In this document: positions 14,101 to 20,822 of the stretch, piece by piece
How the letters are laid out: every line of letters starts with the position of its first letter
Position numbering within the stretch: the first letter of the stretch is position 1
DNA from: a bacterium
GTDB lineage: Bacteria > Lindowbacteria > 2-12-FULL-62-27
Reading direction: 5' to 3'
NCBI GenBank assembly: GCA_016202645.1
Contig: JACQOF010000102.1
Coordinates: forward strand, 1-26,460
Length of the DNA stretch: 26,460 nucleotides
Notes under the pieces: model-generated
Seen by the model: only the letters and a program-made list of their open reading frames with translations
What the model was told of the DNA's origin: nothing
Databases searched by the model: none
Program-made: the position numbers and the translations under genes

Positions 14101-16064
14101 TCCGGGTCATCAAGACCTACGAGCGGTTCCGGCAGACGTACCCAGAACTCGACCGCGCCAAACGGGAGCAAGTGGTGGTCATCGCCGGCGTCCGGCGCCT
14201 GCAATTTGTCACTCATGCCTATCCGATTGAGGCGGAGTTCAGGACACCCTTCCACCGGATCATCCAAACCCGGCGCGAAGCGACCGGAGTAGAGGATCCC
14301 TGTTGCCTGATCCCGTTTGAGCATTTCATGGACGAGTATGGCGCGGCCGGGAATCCGGAAGAACGCGTCCGGAAACTCGAAAAGGCCTCGGACGTCGAAG
14401 AGGTCCCGGCCTCCGACCGGGTCCGGTCCGAGGCTGTGCGGTTCCTGAAATGGGAGCAGTCGCAGAAGAACCTCCATTACGACCGCCTGAGCAAGGAACG
14501 ATTTCGCCGGATTTTGCTGGGCGGTTTTACGAACCGGGATGTCCTGATGTTTTACGAGTCCACTCTCCAGCGGGATGCGGCGGTCCGAAAAGCCCTCCGG
14601 GAAATCATCGGGGCCCTGCATGAAAATCCCAACTTCCTCAGCGACCGGTCGGTCTACTACAGCATCCAGGAATTGGTGCGGTCGCTTGGAAAAATTCATC
14701 TCCACACGGCGGACTCGGCCACGCGGGAGGTCCGCGCGTTTTTGAAGTCTCAGGGGCTTTCGTTTTGCGTGGACCTGGCCGGTATTCCGGACCGTCTCAA
14801 GCCTCAGCTCGACGACGCCCGCTGGAACCTGGTATCCAGCCTTCAGATCGCCGTCCGCATCGGACGGACTTGGGAGACGAAATCAGGGCAGGCGCTGCCG
14901 CGTGAGGATTGGAGGCTCCTGGTTGCCGGCGTCCTGGCCGCAGGGGCTCTTTTTGAAGATGGCGTCATCGCCGATACTCTGCATTCCCCGGAGGACATCT
15001 CCGCGAACCGGCCGCTCCGGCGTCAGTTGATGAACATGCCGGTCCCCATCGCGCGTCTGGCGTCGGATTTCCTTTCCAAATCCGGCCTTTCGGCCGCCGC
15101 CCGCGACCGGCTCGCGGTTCTTTTTTCATCCGGTCCCCGGATCGGTTCGGAGACCGTTGTCTTTTCTTTGATCCAGACCGGACTGATCTTCGGTGCGTAT
15201 GGCGATTTTTCCAGAGTTGAAAACTGGAGACGCGGGACCGTCCAGATCGCCCGGGAAGATCTGGAGTGGATGTGGGAATTCATCGAACAAGAGTTCGAGC
15301 GGGAACTGGGCCGCCCCACCCCGGTGGGCCCGGCGGTGCGGGACTTTTGCAGGACCGAGGGGGAGTCTCTGCTCAACCGCATGGCGGGACGCACGCATTC
15401 CTACCTCCGGCTCTATAATTCCCTCAGTCTCGCGGCGGAACTCCGGTATGGCCTGAAAGCCCGCGGGTTCGATCTCATTCATCACGTCCGGACGCTCTAT
15501 GGTCCCGATGTGACGCGGGTGCTGACCGAGGCGATCATGGAGGCGAATTTTACGCCCCGGGACAAGGTGAAATTCGCGAGAAAACTCAGGATCCTCGCGC
15601 AGGCCCTGGCCGCCGAGGGTCGGCCGTGCGGCCGCATCCGGTTTCTCCAGACCGACCACCCGCTGGGGTTCCCGTCCCTGTCGGAACTAAGGCGCAGCCT
15701 CCAGGGACCTTATCCGACACTGGTGGTGCCGGCCGGCGACTTCCACCGGGCCTGTCAGCTGTTTGACATTCTGCGGGATCGGATGAGCCGGGATGAGTCG
15801 CGGGTGTTTCGCCGGTCGGTCCGCGTCCTGGTCGGGGAGGATTATCCGCTCTTGATCAAGGAAAAGTCCCTGGAATGGTCGGACCGCTTCCGGGAGCGGA
15901 TCGGGGCATATCGCCGGCGCCGCCGGTTGTCCAGCCGATATATTTTTGTGCCCTTTCAGGAACTGCTCATGGGCGACCGGTATCATCCGCCCGCCGCTTC
16001 GCCGCCGGCGGCGGGAGACAAGGGACTATTTTATTTCAGAACCTGGCTCCGGCTTTTTGATTGA
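11130..16064 (+). CDS. Giant PI3K-like kinase / HD-domain protein with internal duplication
   Basis: A 1644-residue soluble protein that I do not recognise as a named family. Residues about 130-310 read like a phosphatidylinositol 3/4-kinase core: VVLK (K146, phosphate-anchoring lysine) with PTDMALEAIL after it, hinge GILELIPG (191-198), catalytic loop DRKPDQIMI (254-262) and HIDFG (274-278). Relative to the usual DRHxxN loop, His is Lys256 and Asn is Gln259, so activity is uncertain. Residues about 680-830 form an HD phosphohydrolase-like domain: H691/H694, H726-D727 (AVLHD), H793-H794 (ENHHRS) and D812 (LADN). Residues about 1130-1618 repeat the unit 595-1072 but with the HD residues lost. 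No signal peptide or TM is seen. TTG at 11130 is the first usual start, without a clear Shine-Dalgarno. The frame stays open upstream through rpmB, so the N-terminus is unsettled. The 3' end overlaps the convergent gene by 39 bp. Confidence 0.75.
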   Translation: MREFDSPRAVAGGIRGLLGLGDPLVAPAATFLRRRQDPQFEKWDYPVNVYTLIETDEGRLLSLPPGTRRLSTYRGVIPDIIDRQIAVRFPRLLEELANRPNLFFPGVYFPREFDISNMEMISAMHGTFYVVNAELWVGHPVSVVLKPTDMALEAILTFILQVINRKLDPAVRKKIGPIAAPTIVAIDDVYGILELIPGKNGVEFLPRGIKTGTILDLRKNEYPADLNLTREESLQVAREFAKQAVMAYYLRLYDRKPDQIMIHRASDGTLLYAHIDFGRSLKRNYALPWKRHYDPSRPALSFAVHEIPYFEAAAAFIYLPHFIPAAFREELSPFAGPMRAVIVETFELLAREIKSEAEDIYSLLKYAIGLRTQYRPTEVDRVAVDPQDVEEVYASLLAIERPRDVIESILNLAYHEREGTAPIHAEDDGGVYRRALMLGDRVMSLADRTEEPHPYRLLDYRARGRISYDAEQKVLRIFFGEGDPAEICRAVERRFSRRLAEEIRRFPGSVRGVSLEIAAGGEVTARLPGGSAGGARLARRLRFPPDIMREINESASGFAPDPHVLARVAEFQEAAGTAVDDLQVESDKQRAILANDLEGKEILQFYMSIEPDGSPLRAAMAEMILYLISNPDFLADKDPYESINQLVLSLGRKHLPSLREPAAAFLSPELQRESEFVRGVLNLYESVDSSHFVHLVLTVRFVDELGTRAGLSPGDMRMLRTCAVLHDLNVLDRDFREVLMVPSGRQGQKIFTDVLDRHAGISAEILKAHLDDGLIVLPAGLSPQEVIDIVENHHRSTGGAPAPIRQILHLADNIAVFSDRTRPDHWNRGFLRVEEIAPRWIDAQLDRGQIDRRIWTAAQEFFSDHKNHVLLRRLDRLSIFYPQCYSALQMASVLHLGLNPQHPTPLADLRERHGAEVVDQIFNNLMKSGLSVRDKIKVINRIDAISSLFRPERSGAFAFINASAQPVQRIVELILRFVSEGRQVVLMGVLLRVIKTYERFRQTYPELDRAKREQVVVIAGVRRLQFVTHAYPIEAEFRTPFHRIIQTRREATGVEDPCCLIPFEHFMDEYGAAGNPEERVRKLEKASDVEEVPASDRVRSEAVRFLKWEQSQKNLHYDRLSKERFRRILLGGFTNRDVLMFYESTLQRDAAVRKALREIIGALHENPNFLSDRSVYYSIQELVRSLGKIHLHTADSATREVRAFLKSQGLSFCVDLAGIPDRLKPQLDDARWNLVSSLQIAVRIGRTWETKSGQALPREDWRLLVAGVLAAGALFEDGVIADTLHSPEDISANRPLRRQLMNMPVPIARLASDFLSKSGLSAAARDRLAVLFSSGPRIGSETVVFSLIQTGLIFGAYGDFSRVENWRRGTVQIAREDLEWMWEFIEQEFERELGRPTPVGPAVRDFCRTEGESLLNRMAGRTHSYLRLYNSLSLAAELRYGLKARGFDLIHHVRTLYGPDVTRVLTEAIMEANFTPRDKVKFARKLRILAQALAAEGRPCGRIRFLQTDHPLGFPSLSELRRSLQGPYPTLVVPAGDFHRACQLFDILRDRMSRDESRVFRRSVRVLVGEDYPLLIKEKSLEWSDRFRERIGAYRRRRRLSSRYIFVPFQELLMGDRYHPPAASPPAAGDKGLFYFRTWLRLFD

Positions 16065-17735
16065 TTTCATCCGCCGCTCGGCCACGGCCAGATTCCGGCG
16101 GACTTCGAAGTATCCGGGCGCGATCTTCACACCGATCTTAAAATGCTCGATCGCCTCCTCCAGATGTCCCAGGCCGGCCAGGGCCCTACCCAGATTGTTG
16201 CGGGCCTCCGCGTAAAACGGATCCGTCTTCACGGCCTCCCTATAATGAGCGATGGCTCTGCCGGTGTCTCCCCGGTTCTCCATCAGAATCCCGAGATTGT
16301 TGTGCGCCATGGACAAGTCGGACAGCCGGATTGCCTGGGCGTAATGCTCCACAGCCGCGTCAGGCTTGCCCATGGACTCCAGCACAACCCCGATATTGAA
16401 ATGCGCCAGTGAGTATCTTGGCTGGAGCCGGATGGTTTCCTCGAAATACGGAAGAGCCTCCGCCAGTTTGCCTTGGCGGATGAGCGCGTTTCCGAGGCCG
16501 GCTTCGGCGATCCAATTACCCTTCGTCACCGACCGCGCGTGCTCAAATAGACTGGTGGGGTCCTTCCAATGCCGGACCTGGGCGTCCGTGGTGACGGACA
16601 TCGCGGCGAAAAGGCCGGCGGCGCCGAGGGCGGCCGCGCCGCGAAGCGCCGGGAATTTTTTCAGCTGTTCGGCCGCGAACCAGGCGACAAGAATCGACAA
16701 GCCGATGTGCGGGACATAGGAGAACCGGTCGGCGACCCCGCCGTTTTCGAGGCCGATGACCGGCAGGAGCGTCAGAAGAAACCAGAACCAGCCGACGGCC
16801 AGATGGGGAGACGCGGAAAAACGCCTGATGGCGAAAATGGAAAATCCGCCCAGGGCCAGGGCGGATCCGGCGATGCGCCAGGTCTCCAGAAGTTCAAACG
16901 GAAAGGTATAGTAACACGCGAGGCCGGTCGGCCAGAGCCACATCAGAATGTATCGAACGTAGGCAACGGGGACATTGAGGAGTTGAAGACGCGTGGGAAC
17001 ATCATCAAATGCCATGGGATGTCCCAGGAACAAGGTGACCGCGCCGGCCGCGCCGCACATCAAAAATAACACCCATTTCTCCAGGAACGCCTCGCGCCAG
17101 GACAAGTCGCGGCGGTTCAGCGGCCAGAGGTCCAGGAGCAGCATGAGAAGAGGGAGTGTCACCAGCATCGGCTTGGACATGAGGCCTAACGCAACCATCG
17201 AGACAACGACGGTCTTTCTCAGGCGAGTCGGCCGCCGCGCATAGGAGACGTGGGCCTCGAGCGCCAGGAGTGCGAAGAAGGTGCTCAACACATCTTTTCT
17301 GGACGTCACCCACACCACGGCCTCCACGCGCAGAGGGTGGAGCGCGAACAGCGCCGTGGCGAAGGCGCTTGCCCAGAACGAGCCGGTCATCCGGTTCAGA
17401 AGGTGCAAGAGCAGGAGCGCGTTGAGAAGATGCAGGATCAGGTTGGTTGCGTGATGGCCCGCCGCGTTCGTGCCGTAGAGCTGCATGTCGAACATCCGGG
17501 TCAAAAATGTCAGCGGCTGCCAGTAGTCGGAGTTTTTTGACTGAAAAAGAAGGTCTGCCGAGAAGGCCCATCGGATGCCCTCCCAGGTCAGACCGTCACG
17601 GATGTTGGGGTTTTCGGAGACGTATAGGTTGTCGTCGAAGTTGACGAAGTCGCATTCGACCGCGTAATGAAATGCCAGGAGGATGGAGATGGAAAGCAGG
17701 GCCGTGGCCCAGATGCCCCGCCGGATTCGAAACAT
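16026..17735 (-). CDS. TMTC-like membrane protein with C-terminal TPRs
   Basis: A 569-residue protein with about ten predicted TMs in residues 1-400, then four TPR repeats (about 407-556; for example NALIRQGKLAEALPYFEETI and NLGRALAGLGHLEEAIEHFK). The N-terminal motif FVNFDDN (D34, D35), WQPLTFLTRMFD and HHATNLILHLLNALLL match the bacterial relatives of TMTC protein O-mannosyltransferases (GT-C fold). A lipid-linked sugar donor and an extracytoplasmic acceptor are expected from the family, but no substrate can be inferred. The ATG at 17735 follows the lipB-lipA stop by 11 nt with GAAGGG before it, suggesting one operon. The frame is open upstream inside lipA, but the TM-like start fixes position 17735. 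Confidence 0.85.
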   Translation of the reverse strand: MFRIRRGIWATALLSISILLAFHYAVECDFVNFDDNLYVSENPNIRDGLTWEGIRWAFSADLLFQSKNSDYWQPLTFLTRMFDMQLYGTNAAGHHATNLILHLLNALLLLHLLNRMTGSFWASAFATALFALHPLRVEAVVWVTSRKDVLSTFFALLALEAHVSYARRPTRLRKTVVVSMVALGLMSKPMLVTLPLLMLLLDLWPLNRRDLSWREAFLEKWVLFLMCGAAGAVTLFLGHPMAFDDVPTRLQLLNVPVAYVRYILMWLWPTGLACYYTFPFELLETWRIAGSALALGGFSIFAIRRFSASPHLAVGWFWFLLTLLPVIGLENGGVADRFSYVPHIGLSILVAWFAAEQLKKFPALRGAAALGAAGLFAAMSVTTDAQVRHWKDPTSLFEHARSVTKGNWIAEAGLGNALIRQGKLAEALPYFEETIRLQPRYSLAHFNIGVVLESMGKPDAAVEHYAQAIRLSDLSMAHNNLGILMENRGDTGRAIAHYREAVKTDPFYAEARNNLGRALAGLGHLEEAIEHFKIGVKIAPGYFEVRRNLAVAERRMKSIKKPEPGSEIK

Positions 17736-17746
17736 GCGGCGACCCT

Positions 17747-19402
17747 TCAGCCTATGGCGTCGGCGTGGTAGGAGGACCGGACCAGCGGCCCCGATTCCAC
17801 ATGGCGAAATCCGAGGCGGTCCCCGATCCGTTTCCAGTGCGCGAACTCGGCGGGATGGACCCAGCGGTCGACCGGCAGATATTTCGGCGCGGGCCTCAGG
17901 TACTGCCCCAGGGTGAGGATGTCTACGGATTCTTCGGAGATGATCCTCAGCGTCTGAAAAATTTCGAAGGGATGTTCGCCGATGCCGAGCATGAGCCCTG
18001 TCTTGGTTCGAAATCCGGCGGATTTCGCCCGGCGCAGGAGTTCCAAAGACCGGCCGAATCGCGCCTGGGGCCGGACGGCCGGGTAGAGACGGGGAACGGT
18101 TTCGAGGTTGTGATTGAGAACGTCGGGTCCGGCGTCGAGAATGTCTTGAAGGGCGTTCCAATTCCCCATGAGATCAGGAATCAGAACTTCGATCCGGGTC
18201 TCCGGATTCTTTCGCCGGACGGCTCGAATGGTTTGCGCCCAGATGTCTGCGCCGCCGTCCGGCAGATCGTCCCGGTTCACCGACGTGATGACGACATGCC
18301 GAAGCGCCATATGCCGGACCGCGTCCGCGACCCGCGCGGGTTCGAATAAATCCGGCGCGCCGGGTTTGCCGGAGGCGACGGCGCAGAACCCGCAATAGCG
18401 CGTGCAAGTGTCGCCCAGAATCATGAACGTCGCCGTGCCCCGCCCCCAGCATTCGCCGAGGTTGGGACACCGGGCGCTCTCGCAGACGGTGTGGAGGTTC
18501 CGGGTGTCCATGATTTGCCGGAGCCGGGCATAGACCGGACCGCCGGGGAGCGGCCGCTTCAGCCACGGGGGTTTCGGGCCGGCGGTGTCGGGCCGGCCCC
18601 GGCGCGGAAGCACATCAGCCGAATCTGAAAGTCCATCGGGGTAGGCCCGGGACCAGAGTTCTTCCGGCTTGATCCACTCCGCCTCCCGGATTTGTCCTTC
18701 ATGGACCTGCGCGGAAAATTGCCGGGCCAGTTCGGCGATGACGGCGTCCGGATCCGGCGCGCGCCCGAGAGAGTGTTCCATCGACGTGATCGCATCTCCG
18801 GGCCGGCCGCAGGGAATGATGTAGGAAAAAGGTTTCAGGTCGGCGTCGACGTTGAGGGACAGGCCGTGATGCGAAACCGACCGGGATATTTTGACGCCGA
18901 TAAATCCGATCTTGGCGCCGTTCACCCGGACCCCCGCGCTGTCCGGCTGTCGCTCGGCGGGAAGACCGAAGGTCTTCAATGTCTCGACGAGGATTCGTTC
19001 AAGGCTCCGGACCCAGCGGAGGATTCCCGGCCCCGGGAGTTTGAAAATGGGATACGCGACAATCTGCCCCGGTCCATGGTACGTCGCATTCCCGCCGCGC
19101 CGGATGCGGACGACCTCGACACCGAGCCGCGCGAGCGTGTCGCGCGGCAGAAGCACGTCCTCCTCCGCGGCGGCTGCCCCCAGCGTGATCGTGGGCGGAT
19201 GTTCCAGAAGAACTAGCGTGTCGGGAATCAGGTCCCGGATCCTCAGATCAACCAGTTTTTCCTGCAGATCAAGCGCCGCGCGGTACGGCGTAAGGCCCAG
19301 CCGTACGCACTGAAAGGACCGGCCTTCCGCCATCAAAGATGGATCGCCCGTCCGGCTGACGCGGACGCCCGAATTTGTCCTGAGCCGCTTCGGATCAATC
19401 AT
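17747..19402 (-). CDS. LipB-LipA fusion: octanoyltransferase and lipoyl synthase
   Basis: One 551-residue chain joins the two steps of lipoate synthesis. Residues about 28-245 are LipB, which moves octanoyl from acyl-carrier protein to lipoyl domains: RRGGNATYHGPGQ, catalytic K164 (GAKIG) and C198 (IIPCGRPGD). Residues about 290-551 are LipA, the radical-SAM enzyme that inserts two sulfurs: auxiliary cluster cysteines C307, C312, C318; radical-SAM cysteines C333, C337, C340 (CTRYCGFC); and the C-terminal RSSYHA carrying the cluster-ligating serine. A linker (about 245-285) rich in Pro, Arg and Gly joins them, with no stop or frameshift. Codons 14-27 lie in a 40-bp repeat also found at the end of lpdA. 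An ATG at 19333 (residue 24) may be the true start, since family LipB begins near there. Confidence 0.93.
   Translation of the reverse strand: MIDPKRLRTNSGVRVSRTGDPSLMAEGRSFQCVRLGLTPYRAALDLQEKLVDLRIRDLIPDTLVLLEHPPTITLGAAAAEEDVLLPRDTLARLGVEVVRIRRGGNATYHGPGQIVAYPIFKLPGPGILRWVRSLERILVETLKTFGLPAERQPDSAGVRVNGAKIGFIGVKISRSVSHHGLSLNVDADLKPFSYIIPCGRPGDAITSMEHSLGRAPDPDAVIAELARQFSAQVHEGQIREAEWIKPEELWSRAYPDGLSDSADVLPRRGRPDTAGPKPPWLKRPLPGGPVYARLRQIMDTRNLHTVCESARCPNLGECWGRGTATFMILGDTCTRYCGFCAVASGKPGAPDLFEPARVADAVRHMALRHVVITSVNRDDLPDGGADIWAQTIRAVRRKNPETRIEVLIPDLMGNWNALQDILDAGPDVLNHNLETVPRLYPAVRPQARFGRSLELLRRAKSAGFRTKTGLMLGIGEHPFEIFQTLRIISEESVDILTLGQYLRPAPKYLPVDRWVHPAEFAHWKRIGDRLGFRHVESGPLVRSSYHADAIG
19324..19363. 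repeat. 40-bp repeat, copy in the lipB-lipA 5' end
   Basis: CTTCCGCCATCAAAGATGG... through GGCTGACGCG matches 22872-22911 at 38 of 40 positions in the same orientation. It contains the small palindrome CCATC-AAA-GATGG. Here it encodes residues RVSRTGDPSLMAEG of the fusion protein. Confidence 0.85.
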
Positions 19403-19420
19403 CGCAGGTCATACCTAATC

Positions 19421-19450
19421 ATTTGAAGCTTCAAGGTTCAATGTTCAAAT
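19421..19450. repeat. TTGAA-word repeat upstream of lipB-lipA
   Basis: The stretch holds the 12-bp palindrome TTGAAGCTTCAA (19423-19434) and an outer inverted repeat ATTTGAA (19421-19427) / TTCAAAT (19444-19450). Read on the minus strand it is a series of TTGAAC words. It sits where the lipB-lipA promoter would be expected; regulatory or dispersed-repeat nature cannot be decided. Confidence 0.4.
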
Positions 19451-19494
19451 CTCCGCCGCATGCGGACGATGACTCAGGGGGCGTAGGGGGCGGT

Positions 19495-20424
19495 TTAAGA
19501 GCCGGCGCGGTCCAGAATCTTGAATCCCTCCATGATTGCGTCGCAGATAAAATCTTCCAAGAGGCTGAAATCGTCCTCAAGTTGTGATTTGCCGAGATAC
19601 AAAATATAGAATCGGCGGAGTTCCTGCTTGATGATGGCGGGGGGATAATGTTGCTCGAGAAGCATCGCGTTCAGCAAAAGACGCCCGACCCGGCCGTTCC
19701 CGTCGGAAAAAGGATGGATTTGTTCGAACCGGCTATGGACCCGGGTGGCGCGCTCGATGATGTCTTGAGGCTTGCGGATCGTGTCCTTGATGATCTCCCG
19801 CATGAGATGCGGGACTTTCATGTAATTGGCCGTTGGAACGTTCGCGCCCGCGATCCGGACGTTGTGATTTCGGTATGCGCCCGCGTCGTCCTTGATGCCG
19901 TTCATCAGGATGCCGTGCAGACGCAGGATGAAAGATTCGTCGAGCCGTTCTCGCTCGACCAGCCGTCTGTACGTGAAATTCATCGCCGCCTGATGATTTT
20001 TGACCTCAAGTTGTTCGATCATGCTTTTGTTCGGAAGCGCCGTGTCTTCGAACAAAATCGCGGCCGTTTCCGGCTCCGTCAACGTGCTCCCCTCGATGCG
20101 ATTGGTGTGATAGGTCAACGTCAGCATGAATTGATCATAAATGTCCTTGTTTTTGACAATCAGTTGAAGAACATGCCTGTTTTGCCCGCTCTTTTTTTCG
20201 AGGATCAGCTTCTTGGCCTCAAGAGCCTCTTCGGGAATGACATTTTGGCCGGTGATCCGGAGATAGAGTTGATCGATGCGTTCCCGCGCCCGTGGTCTCG
20301 GCACAGATCGCCCGTTGATCCAGCTGTTCAAGGTGGCGAAAGAAACCCCGAGTTCCCGCGCAAGACCTTCCTGCGATATGCGCGCGGCCTTCTGGGCCAG
20401 TTTGAGTTTCTCCCGGAGCGTCAT
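19495..20424 (-). CDS. HTH-Fic AMP-transferase, class II self-inhibited
   Basis: The 309-residue protein has an N-terminal Xre-type helix-turn-helix (about 3-58: ISQEGLARELGVSFATLNSW) and a Fic domain with the full catalytic motif HPFSDGNGRVGR (H237, D241, R245, R248). The inhibitory helix motif T-x3-E-G (T107, E111, G112; TNRIEG) precedes the Fic core, so it falls in class II. Fic enzymes transfer AMP from ATP to a target hydroxyl; the target is unknown. No antitoxin partner lies next to it. The frame runs upstream to 20541, but ATG 20424 gives the natural HTH start. TTGACA/TATCCT boxes end 6 nt before it, so the message is probably leaderless. Confidence 0.9.
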   Translation of the reverse strand: MTLREKLKLAQKAARISQEGLARELGVSFATLNSWINGRSVPRPRARERIDQLYLRITGQNVIPEEALEAKKLILEKKSGQNRHVLQLIVKNKDIYDQFMLTLTYHTNRIEGSTLTEPETAAILFEDTALPNKSMIEQLEVKNHQAAMNFTYRRLVERERLDESFILRLHGILMNGIKDDAGAYRNHNVRIAGANVPTANYMKVPHLMREIIKDTIRKPQDIIERATRVHSRFEQIHPFSDGNGRVGRLLLNAMLLEQHYPPAIIKQELRRFYILYLGKSQLEDDFSLLEDFICDAIMEGFKILDRAGS

Positions 20425-20430
20425 GGGGGC

Positions 20431-20459
20431 AGGATAGCAAACTTTATATAGTTTGTCAA
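20431..20459 (-). promoter_or_regulatory. Promoter of the HTH-Fic gene
   Basis: On the minus strand TTGACA (20459-20454) and TATCCT (20436-20431) are separated by exactly 17 nt. The predicted start of transcription falls on or next to the ATG at 20424. Confidence 0.65.
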
Positions 20460-20482
20460 AGTTTACTAATTTTATAAAGTTT
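20439..20482. promoter_or_regulatory. Candidate operator repeats over the Fic promoter
   Basis: AAACTTTATA (20439-20448) and its exact reverse complement TATAAAGTTT (20473-20482) flank a third half-site AAAGTTT (20458-20464). The sites overlap the -35 box and spacer. Binding by the gene's own HTH domain is inferred. Confidence 0.5.
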
Positions 20483-20524
20483 ATATCTGGTTTCAAGAGA
20501 CATCTGCCGGATGTGCCGCGCCTG

Positions 20525-20544
20525 GTGCCTGGTTGACACATTTA
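20525..20544 (+). repeat. Left copy of 20-bp inverted repeat flanking the intron region
   Basis: This 20-mer ending GGTTGACACATTTA matches the reverse complement of 22638-22657 at 19 of 20 positions. Between the two lie a hairpin element, tandem repeats and the group II intron. Confidence 0.8.
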
Positions 20545-20552
20545 TGGTGTGT

Positions 20553-20584
20553 GAAGTTGGGTGAAGTTGTGAAGTTGGAAGTTG
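20553..20584. repeat. GAAGTTG short tandem repeats
   Basis: GAAGTTG begins at 20553, 20563, 20571 and 20578, that is, four copies with 7-10 nt periods, directly left of the 16-bp inverted repeat. No coding function is seen. Confidence 0.7.
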
Positions 20585-20643
20585 GGGTCATTCTTTAACA
20601 TTCATAACATTGGAGCATGTTACATTTGTTAAAGAATGACCCC
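20584..20643. repeat. Hairpin element with perfect 16-bp arms
   Basis: GGGGTCATTCTTTAAC (20584-20599) is the exact reverse complement of GTTAAAGAATGACCCC (20628-20643). The centre holds a second small stem, AACAT (20606-20610) / ATGTT (20617-20621). The shape fits a REP- or MITE-like element. Confidence 0.9.
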
Positions 20644-20713
20644 TCAGTTCCTCACTCAGTTCCTCAGTTCCCTCAGTTCCTCAGTTCTCAGTTCCTCAGT
20701 TCCTCAGTCCCTC
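20643..20713. repeat. CTCAGTTC tandem repeat
   Basis: About eight copies of CTCAGTTC(C) with minor slips fill 70 bp between the hairpin element and the intron 3' end. There are no spacers, so it is not a CRISPR. Confidence 0.85.
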
Positions 20714-20778
20714 CTCGATCGGTATTTGCGGTCGAGTAGACCGGGCGGGGCAAGTAAAGACCCCGCCGGCCCCTCACA

Positions 20779-20811
20779 GAACCCCGCATGCGGATTTCCC
20801 GCACGAGGCTC
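20779..20811 (-). ncRNA. Group II intron domain V
   Basis: On the minus strand the sequence runs GAGCCTCGTGCGGG-AAAT-CCGCATGCGGGGTTC. It folds as the typical 34-nt domain V hairpin with a GNRA-like cap and a two-base bulge. Domain V is the catalytic heart of group II ribozymes. It starts 12 nt after the reverse transcriptase stop. Confidence 0.85.
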
Positions 20812-20822
20812 TTCAAACCGAC

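Noticed and set aside
17736-18161. 142-codon upstream extension of the TPR membrane protein
   Set aside because: It is inside lipA in another frame and is Arg/Pro-rich; ATG 17735 has a ribosome-binding site and begins a TM.
20643-20713. CRISPR array
   Set aside because: The repeats are 8-9 nt, without spacers and without cas genes.
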